Assembly: GCF_042675645.1 (NCBI RefSeq)
Contig: NZ_JBHTJH010000002.1
Location: 1-64,000, forward strand
Source of the DNA: Sungkyunkwania multivorans
GTDB taxonomy: Bacteria > Bacteroidota > Bacteroidia > Flavobacteriales > Flavobacteriaceae
Length of the DNA: 64,000 bases
Direction of reading: 5' to 3'
Shown here piece by piece: positions 1 to 7,592 of this stretch; positions within the stretch are counted from its first letter, which is position 1; every line of letters begins with the position of its first letter. A program made the translations under genes and the position numbers. The notes under the pieces were generated by a model. The model was not told the DNA's origin and made no database searches. It was given only the letters and a program-made list of their open reading frames with translations.

Positions 1-156
1 AAATCAGATTACATTTATCTTTAGACTATAGAACACCAAATATGGTATATTTAAAAACAGCGTAAATCAATTTTAACCTGTAGCCATATTTCAGGACAAG
101 ACATTTGAACATCGAAACTTGAAATTGAAAATATTGAACAAAAATAGAAATATCGA
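1..156. other. A+T-rich leader with no gene seen
   Basis: Low-complexity A+T-rich DNA upstream of the first gene. I see no coding frame of useful length, no clear TAnnTTTG promoter element and no strong hairpin. It belongs to the same compositionally distinct patch as the next two genes. Confidence 0.5.
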
Positions 157-624
157 TTGAAAAAAATGATTGAAAAATATGACGGAAAAAAGTACACACT
201 GAAAGAATATCTTCCAGTTATTTTTCTATTTATATCTCTTATCGTATTTGCAATTTATACTGTTGTTAAAAAAGGAGATTTTGAAGACATTTATTTAAGT
301 ACAACTTTTGACGAAAATGTTGTGGACATTTTTGAAGAAAAAGGAAATACTTATTTGTTACTGACAAATAAAAAAAATAGATATAAAATCGAAAACAGTA
401 GGAATTACGCTTACGAACCTGCGTTTTTTTATGATTTTATTAAAAAAAATGACAGAGTAATTAAAAACCAATGTTCTGATACTATTTATGTAGAAAGGAA
501 TTCGAGAAAATATCATTTTCTAATTGAAAGTACATCTTACAATCGTGAAGGAAAATCAAAGGAATTTATTCAAAAATACTTAAACGAAAGACCAATAATG
601 AATGAAAGAAATGATTGTAATTGA
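157..624 (+). CDS. Hypothetical protein with one membrane segment
   Basis: A 155-residue protein of unknown function. A hydrophobic segment at about residues 19-37 suggests a membrane-anchored protein with a short cytoplasmic N-terminus and a charged outer domain. I recognise no family. Lysine, asparagine and isoleucine codons are strongly over-represented compared with the genes after 2.3 kb. The gene ends just before an attC-like palindrome, which fits a passenger gene in an accessory patch. The ORF call opens at 157 with TTG (TTGAAAAAAATG); an in-frame ATG follows at 166, so the first three residues are uncertain. Coding status rests on ORF length and a plausible membrane segment only. Confidence 0.6.
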   Translation: MKKMIEKYDGKKYTLKEYLPVIFLFISLIVFAIYTVVKKGDFEDIYLSTTFDENVVDIFEEKGNTYLLLTNKKNRYKIENSRNYAYEPAFFYDFIKKNDRVIKNQCSDTIYVERNSRKYHFLIESTSYNREGKSKEFIQKYLNERPIMNERNDCN

Positions 625-641
625 AAATGAAACTGAATAAA

Positions 642-783
642 AACGAACACACAACACAGTATAAAATTAATTGCTGGTAAAAGCCTACTTACGAAAGTCC
701 TCGCGGACTTTCTATCTGTGATTTATTTGCTAACTTTAGTGATTAAAACACGCAACTAATCTTATACAAACACGTTGGCAAAC
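642..783. repeat. attC-like imperfect palindrome (folded repeat)
   Basis: A nested inverted-repeat structure. The outer arms GTATAAAATTAATTGC (659-674) and GCAACTAATCTTATAC (752-767) are complementary except for two positions. In the middle is a perfect hairpin with arms GAAAGTCC (693-700) and GGACTTTC (705-712) and a TCGC loop. The right end carries ACGTTGGCAAA at 772-782, and the sequence TTTGCCAAC recurs inverted at 1928-1936 after the next gene. The long imperfect arms and GTTG core resemble integron attC sites, although GTTGGCA does not match the GTTRRRY consensus exactly. Flavobacterial genomes are, from memory, rich in such elements. Whether it recombines is unknown. Confidence 0.6.
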
Positions 784-838
784 ATTAAGTCAAAACTGTA
801 ACGAATAAGAAACAGAATAGTCTTTGTAACAAAAAACA

Positions 839-1924
839 ATGAAGAACACATCAATCCTAATCAATCTGTTTTTTATAATTACACTTTTTGCTTGTAAAGA
901 GAAAAACACAACGGAATATATCGTTACCGAAAAAGAAAAAACAAATCAAGTAATATTTAAAATTGACGAAAGAATAGAATTATTGAGAATAGCATTTAAT
1001 TTGGCTGTTCAAGATTATATTGACGTAGGAATGCTTCCTTGTGAAACTGAATATTCAAAACGTGTAAATAAGCACTTCAGGGAATTCAAAAATCATCAAT
1101 TAATTAAATACATAGATGATTCACCAAACATATTGTTTGATTTCCCAACAATTGGATTAATGTTTAAAAATTTTGAAACTTTTGAATTTGATGATACTTA
1201 CTCTAAAGAACTTTCGGGATTTAAGATTACAAAAAGTGATATTGACTCATTACAACCTTTGCTAATTGACTTTAGTGAAAAGTCTAATTTCAAAATATTC
1301 TTTGAGAATAATAAGAAATATTATCGGAACTCTGTAAAAACTATCGAAAACCAAGTTAATCAAGAAAAACTTTTTGATAGTATAGTGGACTTTTTCCAAT
1401 CTAAAGAAAAGGGTTTAGAAATGATTGTTTTTGTTGAATTAACGAATAGTGCAAACAATAAAGCTGTATCGTTTTACGACAACTACAACCCAAAGAAAAG
1501 AGCAACTATTTTAGGGAATATTTGTGAAACACCTGACAAATCGACTTCTACTAACGAAATATTAGAATTAGATGACAATAGACGAGGAATTCTATATCAC
1601 GAAACATCTCATTTATTTACAGATAAATTATTAGATAAATACATTGGAGAATTAAGTCAGTACAAAACAATCTGTGAGGATTGTGACGAAATAAAAATTA
1701 AAGATAAAATTGACCATCTTATTGTAAACCCATTACAATGGTTACTACAACATAAAATTAACGGAAAAGATGATGGACACAATTTTTATCTTAACGAATG
1801 TGAAGATATTAGAAAAGATATTTATGCGAAACTGAATGAATATCAACCAGAAAACGGAATGTCGTTTGAACAAACCTATTCTGATTGTATAAATTTAATT
1901 AAACAATCAGCATCTGAAAGATAA
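839..1924 (+). CDS. DUF4932-like lipoprotein with HExxH motif
   Basis: A 361-residue predicted lipoprotein. The N-terminus is a lipoprotein signal with cysteine at residue 19 (LFACKEK). The segment around residues 44-56 (ERIELLRIAFNLA) resembles the start of DUF4932 proteins of Bacteroidota. H254-E255-T-S-H258 is an HExxH zinc-peptidase motif, so a membrane-anchored metallopeptidase is a reasonable inference, but no third zinc ligand could be fixed by eye. The gene is A+T-rich and bounded by inverted copies of GTTGGCAAA (774-782 and 1928-1936), like a mobile cassette. No operon partner is present. Confidence 0.75.
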   Translation: MKNTSILINLFFIITLFACKEKNTTEYIVTEKEKTNQVIFKIDERIELLRIAFNLAVQDYIDVGMLPCETEYSKRVNKHFREFKNHQLIKYIDDSPNILFDFPTIGLMFKNFETFEFDDTYSKELSGFKITKSDIDSLQPLLIDFSEKSNFKIFFENNKKYYRNSVKTIENQVNQEKLFDSIVDFFQSKEKGLEMIVFVELTNSANNKAVSFYDNYNPKKRATILGNICETPDKSTSTNEILELDDNRRGILYHETSHLFTDKLLDKYIGELSQYKTICEDCDEIKIKDKIDHLIVNPLQWLLQHKINGKDDGHNFYLNECEDIRKDIYAKLNEYQPENGMSFEQTYSDCINLIKQSASER

Positions 1925-2342
1925 CGATTTGCCAACAAAGAACTGAGATAAAAAACACCTATTTTTTAGACCAATTTTCAGGTTAATGTACGCCTGTAAT
2001 TCTTCTCAGTACAATCCGAACCCTGCGATACCTTATGTTTGTTTGATGCGCAAGTGCCCTAAAAACCCCCGGCGATTACAACTAGAATATTCACCGTAAA
2101 TTCACCTAGCATCGGGTCATCAAAATCATAAAGCAGTACGAGGCTCGCAATTTTCTCAGACTACTTCACAACAAGCTCGGATATGGCCCTATCAATGGGC
2201 CGGAGCGTCAATAATGACACTTCTTTTGAACCATTTGATGATCTCTGTCACACTGATCTGCGAAGTTCATTGACAACATTAAAAGTGCTAAAAGATCGTA
2301 ACATACTTCAAAAAAGTATCACCAATACTTCAAAATATATTC
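1925..2342. other. 418-bp gap with cassette boundary, no gene
   Basis: The left part (TAACGATTTGCCAAC at 1922-1936) looks like the first arm of another attC-like element whose second arm is missing. Base composition then returns to that of the rest of the window by about 2000, so the edge of the A+T-rich patch probably lies at 1940-2000. Around 2108-2212 there is a short open frame without a start codon (34 codons, product ending GPINGPERQ); it may be a gene remnant but I recognise no family. No clear promoter for the protease gene at 2343 was found. Confidence 0.45.
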
Positions 2343-3536
2343 ATGCTGAAAAAACTATTTAGGGTTATAGGTCTTTTATTTCTGTGTTGTATCGTACTTC
2401 TTATTGCCATTTTTGTATTCATGAACTCCAGCTACAAAAAGCTGGATGCACACACGATGGAACATGTTCCAAAGGTAACCAGTATCCCTTTCGAATATGC
2501 TCCTTCAGGTCATATTGTAATACAAGTTGGCATTGATGATACCCAGAATACCTATCCTTTCATCCTAGATAGTGGGGCAGCCAATTATCTTTTCGAAAAC
2601 TACTTGGGCCAGCAGTCTCCAAAGACCACTGGAAGAACATTGAGTATGGACACGAACGGGGCCTTCTCTTTCCCCAAGATCTACGAAGCACCCTATATCG
2701 GCATCGGGGATATCACCCTTCGGAATGTTGGCTTTAAATATACAGAACAACCGTTTCAATGTTACGATCACATCTACGGACTTATCGGTGCCAACATCAT
2801 GCGACACTTTGTTTGGCAGATAGATTATCAGAACCAGCTGATTCATATTTCCAAAGAAAGAAGACATCTACCCGTCACTCCTGACAAAGAATCGGCCATC
2901 GGCATCGCAAAAAACAAATGGGGGCATCAAATCTATACCTCCTTTGCCGTTGGCGATAAAAAAGGACAATTTACCATAGACCTGGGTAGCAATAGCGTGC
3001 TCACCATTCCTTTAAAAAAAATCGATTCGAGCACCGTAGCCAATGGACGCGAACTTCTTGGCATTGGATCCTCTGGACTCTCTAGTAACGATAAGGAGAG
3101 TAAGAAATATGTAGTGACGATAGATACGCTGAAACTCGGGAAAGAAAAGCGCCCCTTTACCAATGTTGAAACATACGCAAGCAATTCCTCTTCATTCACT
3201 GCCATTGGAAATGGTTTTTTAAAGCACTTTCTAATTACGTTGGACTACCCTGAAAAGCAGTTGTATCTTCAAGATAAAAATGACCAACCTTTTGTACACC
3301 GCACTCAAAGTGTTGGTTTTCAATTTGACGATGGACTTAGTGTAAGAAGTGTCTTTAAACATTCTAATGCCTATGCATTGGGAATCCGACCCGAGATGGA
3401 CCTTATTTCTATAAATGGGGTGGTTGTGAAAAATGAAACGGAATTCTGCGAGTTAAGAAGGCAATTGAAACATCTAAACACCATCACAATACGCATTCAA
3501 GGTAAACCGGAAGCTGTTACCATTACCAATAATTGA
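2343..3536 (+). CDS. Retropepsin-like aspartyl protease with PDZ domain
   Basis: A 397-residue envelope protein. An N-terminal hydrophobic segment (about residues 5-28) is a signal anchor. Two retropepsin-like lobes follow. The first has D76-S-G (ILDSGA), the expected catalytic aspartate motif; the second has D213-L-G (IDLGSNS). A PDZ domain covers about residues 318-390 and contains the carboxylate-loop-like region before LGIRPEMDLI. The arrangement matches the Bacteroidota aspartyl-protease/PDZ family, which likely acts in the periplasm or at the cell surface; substrates are unknown. The DLG in the second lobe, where DTG or DSG is usual, leaves activity open. It is convergent with the response regulator, 16 bp apart. 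Confidence 0.85.
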   Translation: MLKKLFRVIGLLFLCCIVLLIAIFVFMNSSYKKLDAHTMEHVPKVTSIPFEYAPSGHIVIQVGIDDTQNTYPFILDSGAANYLFENYLGQQSPKTTGRTLSMDTNGAFSFPKIYEAPYIGIGDITLRNVGFKYTEQPFQCYDHIYGLIGANIMRHFVWQIDYQNQLIHISKERRHLPVTPDKESAIGIAKNKWGHQIYTSFAVGDKKGQFTIDLGSNSVLTIPLKKIDSSTVANGRELLGIGSSGLSSNDKESKKYVVTIDTLKLGKEKRPFTNVETYASNSSSFTAIGNGFLKHFLITLDYPEKQLYLQDKNDQPFVHRTQSVGFQFDDGLSVRSVFKHSNAYALGIRPEMDLISINGVVVKNETEFCELRRQLKHLNTITIRIQGKPEAVTITNN

Positions 3537-3552
3537 TCTAGGAAAAAACCGC

Positions 3553-4308
3553 TTACTCCAACCACAGTTTAAAGTCCTTTACGCGTTCGCGTGCGACGAT
3601 CACCTCTTGCTCATTATACTTTTGAAGTTTTATCTGCAAACGTGAATTGGTGTAGGCTATGATGTCTTTGATATAATTGATGTTCACATAGAACTTTCGG
3701 CTGATACGAAAAAAGGTCTCTGGCGATATTTCCCCCTCCAAATTTTCTAAAGTCGTATCTAAAAGGTAATTCCTCCCTTCGGCAGTAAACGCATAAGTCC
3801 CTTTATTTTCGGAATAAAAGCACTCGACCTCGTCTACGGGAATCATCTTTAGATGTTGTCCTACTTTGACCGTGAAACGTTTTTTGTATTCGCGTTCTAA
3901 AGGATTGATCAGTAACTTTTTGATATCGTCAAAATTAAGTTGAACCTCTTGAGCCGCAGGTTTAAAACCATTATATTTTGTTACTGCTGCCGCCAATTCT
4001 TCATCATCGATCGGCTTAAGCAAATAATCGATACTGTTTAGTTTGAAGGCCTGCAGCGCATACTCATCAAAAGCCGTGGTGAAAATAACTGCGCTATTTA
4101 CCTTTACGGCATCAAAGATCTCGAAAGAAAGGCCATCTGATAGCTGGATATCTAAAAAGATAAGATCGGGATGCGCATTGTGCTGAAACCAGTTGATGGA
4201 TTCCTCCACAGAGTGCAACATTTCATTGACCTCTACATTAAGATCCGCCAGAAGTCGTGAAAGGCGTCTGGCCGCAGGTTTTTCATCCTCTATAATGATC
4301 ACATTCAT
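3553..4308 (-). CDS. LytR/AlgR-family response regulator (LytTR)
   Basis: A 251-residue two-component response regulator. The receiver domain spans about residues 1-115, with the acidic pocket IIEDE near the start, phosphoacceptor D53 in FLDIQ, T78 in FTTAF and K98 in LLKPID. A LytTR DNA-binding domain follows from about 140 to 250. It closes the minus-strand operon that begins at 8218 and includes a LytS-type kinase fused to a 2TM domain, so the kinase is its likely partner although six genes lie between. LytTR regulators bind direct repeats in promoters; no target could be identified here. Confidence 0.93.
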   Translation of the reverse strand: MNVIIIEDEKPAARRLSRLLADLNVEVNEMLHSVEESINWFQHNAHPDLIFLDIQLSDGLSFEIFDAVKVNSAVIFTTAFDEYALQAFKLNSIDYLLKPIDDEELAAAVTKYNGFKPAAQEVQLNFDDIKKLLINPLEREYKKRFTVKVGQHLKMIPVDEVECFYSENKGTYAFTAEGRNYLLDTTLENLEGEISPETFFRISRKFYVNINYIKDIIAYTNSRLQIKLQKYNEQEVIVARERVKDFKLWLE

Positions 4309-4321
4309 AATGGTCGATTCT

Positions 4322-4795
4322 TTAATATTGTGCTTTTAAGCGTTCTTCTTTTAATTTTCGTTCGATCAGCCACCTTCCAATTCCGCAGACAGCAAAGGTT
4401 CCCAAACCTACGGTCAACCAAAAATAAGACAATGGCAATGATCTGGTTCCTACCTCAGCGACAAAAGCAGCATAAAGTCCTACGACGCTCCAACTCATCA
4501 CCTTCAAATGGACATAGTACCATAATCTTACATGTTTTCTAAAGAGAACCGGATACATCCCTCCTAGTAACGTAAGCAAACTAAAGATCGCAAACCAATG
4601 AAAAACGCCAAAAGTTCCGAAGAGATGGTAGAGAAAGAAACTGGAGATATTCATCGATAGCATCGATATCACATAGATATACCCAACGCGCACATGAAAC
4701 CTGGTTCCTTTGATACTCACCAGCACCACTGCTCCTGTGACCATCGCGATGATGGCAAAAATAGTATGGACGAGTCCTGTAGTACTATGAAACAC
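4322..4795 (-). CDS. DUF2306-like membrane protein
   Basis: A 157-residue integral membrane protein with four or five predicted helices. The start (STTGLVHTIFAIIAMVTGAV) and an early histidine-glycine turn (RFHVRVGYIY) match the DUF2306-type family. Function is unknown for the family. It lies 13 bp before the response-regulator gene and 11 bp after the last 2TM gene, so it is almost certainly co-transcribed with both. A larger protein with the same layout (216 residues) lies at 8328-8978 at the other end of this block. Confidence 0.82.
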   Translation of the reverse strand: MFHSTTGLVHTIFAIIAMVTGAVVLVSIKGTRFHVRVGYIYVISMLSMNISSFFLYHLFGTFGVFHWFAIFSLLTLLGGMYPVLFRKHVRLWYYVHLKVMSWSVVGLYAAFVAEVGTRSLPLSYFWLTVGLGTFAVCGIGRWLIERKLKEERLKAQY

Positions 4796-4806
4796 GGTAG
4801 CTTTAG

Positions 4807-5127
4807 TTAAAATTTGTTGCTTTTATAAGTTTCCTCCTCTTCTTTCATAAACTCTTGTATCTTGCGTTCTTCCCAGTCTTTGCCCAAAAACGTGATGACC
4901 CCAAAAACCCTTAGTCCGTGTATCGCCAAAAATAATGCCCATAAGGCTATTCCCCACCAAGAGACCTTCACCTCTATAGAGGTATTCCAAAACCTAGGGA
5001 TGATCTCAGTATTGACGAGCAAAAGGGAATTGACCAGGATGAATACGGTCAAATGCACATAGAAGCCTCTTATTTTTTTTACTTTTTCTTTCGCACGCTT
5101 GTATTTTATGTCTTCCAAATTTTCCAT
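4807..5127 (-). CDS. 2TM domain protein (copy 1, operon-distal)
   Basis: A 106-residue member of the 2TM family (PF13239 type). Order: a charged amphipathic helix (YKRAKEKVKKIRGFYVHLTV), two membrane helices at about 28-45 and 58-78, then a conserved tail with GKDWEERKIQEFM. The family is typical of Bacteroidota and often sits beside LytS/LytTR genes. Function is unknown; the charged ends facing the same side suggest a small scaffold or signalling adaptor. It is 7 bp from its upstream neighbour in a series of four free 2TM genes. Confidence 0.9.
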   Translation of the reverse strand: MENLEDIKYKRAKEKVKKIRGFYVHLTVFILVNSLLLVNTEIIPRFWNTSIEVKVSWWGIALWALFLAIHGLRVFGVITFLGKDWEERKIQEFMKEEEETYKSNKF

Positions 5128-5134
5128 AGTATTA

Positions 5135-5497
5135 TTATTCCCAGCGGTTATTTCTAAATTCTTGTTCGTCCTTCTCCATAAATTCTTTGATCTTACGTTC
5201 CTCCCAAGATCTAAAAAAGGTGAACCTATCTCGGTAGACGTACAATCCGTGGGCCAACAGTCCTATCCCCCAAAGGGCTGGGGTAAGCAAGACATTCCAA
5301 TCCAACCAGTCTAAAAAATCCTGATCATCTATGCGACCTCTAATAACATCCACAAAGCCCGATCTAAGGAAGATGATCAATAAATTAATGATGACATAGG
5401 CACGAACATGTGAAAAGAAATCCTTAAGATCCTTCACTTTTTTTTGTGCTCTTTGGTAGCGAGCTTCTTCCGGGTTATCTATCATACGTTGTATCAT
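5135..5497 (-). CDS. 2TM domain protein (copy 2)
   Basis: A 120-residue 2TM protein, longer than its siblings because of a loop insertion between the two helices (about residues 48-68). It keeps the N-terminal helix motif RYQRAQKKVKDLKDF and the C-terminal signature SWEERKIKEFMEKDEQEF. The ATG overlaps the stop of copy 3 in an ATGA arrangement (5494-5497), indicating translational coupling. A second in-frame ATG five codons in (5485) is an alternative start. Confidence 0.88.
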   Translation of the reverse strand: MIQRMIDNPEEARYQRAQKKVKDLKDFFSHVRAYVIINLLIIFLRSGFVDVIRGRIDDQDFLDWLDWNVLLTPALWGIGLLAHGLYVYRDRFTFFRSWEERKIKEFMEKDEQEFRNNRWE

Positions 5498-5805
5498 TTT
5501 CGGTTAAGGTCGTTATAACGTTCTTCATCTTTTTTGATGAATTCCTTGATCTTTCTATCTTCCCATGACTTTCCAAAAAAAGGAAATACATTGAATGTGC
5601 GTAAGGCATGTAAGGCCAGCCCAATGCCCCAACCAAAGGCAGCCCATAAGAACCAGGGATATCTTAATCCGTCAACTGCAAAGTTGATCACTGCCAGCCC
5701 CCCAATTATGATAGTATAGGTTGTCAAGTGAATGTAAAATCCCCTCAGCTCATTTACGCGTTCCTTTGCCTTAAGATAACGGTCTTCTTTAATGTAGTTT
5801 TCCAT
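5494..5805 (-). CDS. 2TM domain protein (copy 3)
   Basis: A 103-residue 2TM protein. The N-terminal helix is DRYLKAKERVNELRGFYIHL, followed by two hydrophobic helices around a short loop, the central motif FGWGIGLALHAL, and the tail GKSWEDRKIKEFIKKDEERY. It is very like copy 4 and the C-terminal domain of the kinase, suggesting recent tandem duplication. Its stop overlaps the start of copy 2. Confidence 0.9.
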   Translation of the reverse strand: MENYIKEDRYLKAKERVNELRGFYIHLTTYTIIIGGLAVINFAVDGLRYPWFLWAAFGWGIGLALHALRTFNVFPFFGKSWEDRKIKEFIKKDEERYNDLNRK

Positions 5806-5816
5806 GATGCTATAAT

Positions 5817-6128
5817 TTATTCCCAGCGATTGGATCGACCTTCTTCTCGGTCCTTGTCCATATATTCTTTCAGCTTGCGTTCCTCCCAGTCTCTTCCAAA
5901 GAACGGATTGAGGTTAAAGGTTCCGATGGCATGAAAAATGATGCCGATACCCCAGCCAAATACTACCCAAAGGAACCACATATAATGCCACTCATTCACA
6001 TAGTAGTTTACGATGGCCAGTCCGGAGCAAACGATCACGTATGAGGTGAGGTTGCTATAGAATTTTTTAAGATTCTCAACGCGTTCTCTTGCGCGTAGGT
6101 ACTTATTCTCTTTGTTGAAATCTTCCAT
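5817..6128 (-). CDS. 2TM domain protein (copy 4)
   Basis: A 103-residue 2TM protein with N-terminal helix KYLRARERVENLKKFYSNL, central motif FGWGIGIIFHAI and tail GRDWEERKLKEYMDKDREE. It is the first free 2TM protein after the kinase-2TM fusion; the 126-bp gap to that gene (6129-6254) is the largest in this part of the operon and holds no recognisable gene. Confidence 0.9.
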   Translation of the reverse strand: MEDFNKENKYLRARERVENLKKFYSNLTSYVIVCSGLAIVNYYVNEWHYMWFLWVVFGWGIGIIFHAIGTFNLNPFFGRDWEERKLKEYMDKDREEGRSNRWE

Positions 6129-6254
6129 GATGGTCAGTTTTAATTACAAGGCTAATTTCTTAAGCATTTACCGTTTTTGGTAATCTGTATTTCTCAACTG
6201 TCGATTTTGAATGATGAACTGTTTTCTTAAACCGATACCAGACCATGTATGGTC

Positions 6255-7592
6255 CTAGAAATTGTCTTTCTCCATGTATTCTCTTATCTTCTTCTGCTCC
6301 CAGCGTTTCCCCCAAAGCGGATGGTATCCAAATGCCTCCAGACCATGGGCCAAAACACCAAAACCCCATCCCAAAGCCGGAAAAATCACCCACGGGAAGT
6401 CCGTAGTACGAAAATTTAGCCACGCCAAAAGGGGGATTACGATGCAATAGCTGATAAGATTCCCATAGAATCCTTTGATCGCATCCACCCGCTCTTTGGC
6501 GCGTTGATAACGCTTGTCCTTTATAAAAGTATCTTGTGTCTTCATGGTTGTAACTTGTTTCGTGAGCATCGGTATCTTTACGATAAATTCCGAAGTCGTT
6601 TTATCTATGGAGACGGCTCTATTGGTAAGAATCGCATAACGCTGATGTATATTTCTCAGTCCAACTCCACTACTCTTTTTCACCACTTGTTTTGGTTGAA
6701 GATTATTAGTGACCACTAGATTTCCCTGCTCTTCGGTGATCGTCACATGCAATGGTTTGGCAGGCGTCACCATATTGTGTTTCACAGCATTTTCTAAAAG
6801 TAATTGAAGGGATAGCGGCACCACCTTGGCCTCAGGGTCCGAGGCCTTATCAGGAATTTCAAAAACGATACTGTCTTCAAATCGCATTTTCAATAAGCTG
6901 ACGTAGGTCTTTGCAAATTTCAACTCTTCATCTACCGTGACCAACTCCTTGTTCTTTTGCTCCAATACATAGCGATATACCTTAGATAAGGAGGTTGTGA
7001 ACTTCTGCGCCTGATAAGGGTCCTCTTCTATCAAGGAGGTCAACACATTTAAGCTGTTGAATAGAAAGTGAGGGTCCAACTGGTTCTTAAGCGCATCGAA
7101 TTGAGCCGATGCAGCACCTGCGATGATCTTTTGTTCCTTGACCTTGTGCTCTTGTCGATATTTATAGTAGAAGACCGAATAAAAGATTGCCGTTACGACA
7201 ATGGAGATGGTCAATGACACCCAATAGTATGAGATCCTTTCACCTGAGATAAATTCTTGCCACGACTCGCCTTTTAGTCCCACTTCATTGAACATGCGTA
7301 GAAAGAAAATAGCGATCATGGACACCACCACCGACCCAGCGATTCCAGTAAATAAGAATTTAATGGTGAAAAGTTCTTTTTTATATCGTCTCAGCAAATA
7401 AACGATCAAAAACATATTGACCATGTAGAGTACGACAGAGAATAGCTGATGGTAGGCGAACATCGTAAAAAAGCTTTCGTCCAGAACATACCTCCTACCA
7501 TTATAGTAATTAATTACGCCCAGCACCAAAAAAACGGCAACTCCAACACTAAATGCTTTTAGAAGCTCTTTGATGAAACGTTTCCACGTCAT
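6255..7592 (-). CDS. LytS-type sensor histidine kinase fused to a 2TM domain
   Basis: A 445-residue protein joining two modules that are usually separate genes. Residues 1-145 carry four membrane helices. Residues about 160-345 form a His_kinase (PF06580 type) and ATPase unit with phosphoacceptor H175 (LDPHFLFNSL), N-box ENAVKHN (267-273) and G-box GVGLRNIHQR. Residues 355-445 are a complete 2TM domain (RYQRAKERVDAIKGFYGNL to WEQKKIREYMEKD). The frame is continuous through the junction (LTKQVTTMKTQDTF); M350 could also act as an internal start for a free 2TM protein. The ATG overlaps the stop of the upstream TPR gene (TAATG), showing coupling. The likely partner is the LytTR regulator at 3553-4308. 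Confidence 0.9.
   Translation of the reverse strand: MTWKRFIKELLKAFSVGVAVFLVLGVINYYNGRRYVLDESFFTMFAYHQLFSVVLYMVNMFLIVYLLRRYKKELFTIKFLFTGIAGSVVVSMIAIFFLRMFNEVGLKGESWQEFISGERISYYWVSLTISIVVTAIFYSVFYYKYRQEHKVKEQKIIAGAASAQFDALKNQLDPHFLFNSLNVLTSLIEEDPYQAQKFTTSLSKVYRYVLEQKNKELVTVDEELKFAKTYVSLLKMRFEDSIVFEIPDKASDPEAKVVPLSLQLLLENAVKHNMVTPAKPLHVTITEEQGNLVVTNNLQPKQVVKKSSGVGLRNIHQRYAILTNRAVSIDKTTSEFIVKIPMLTKQVTTMKTQDTFIKDKRYQRAKERVDAIKGFYGNLISYCIVIPLLAWLNFRTTDFPWVIFPALGWGFGVLAHGLEAFGYHPLWGKRWEQKKIREYMEKDNF

Noticed and set aside
2108..2212. Short open frame ending GPINGPERQ in the gap after the cassette
   Set aside because: Only 34 codons, no start codon and no recognised family; kept as a note in the gap entry only.
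6160..6447. A 95-codon minus-strand frame in the kinase-2TM gene
   Set aside because: Overlaps the fused 2TM domain in another frame; the 2TM frame has clear family motifs.
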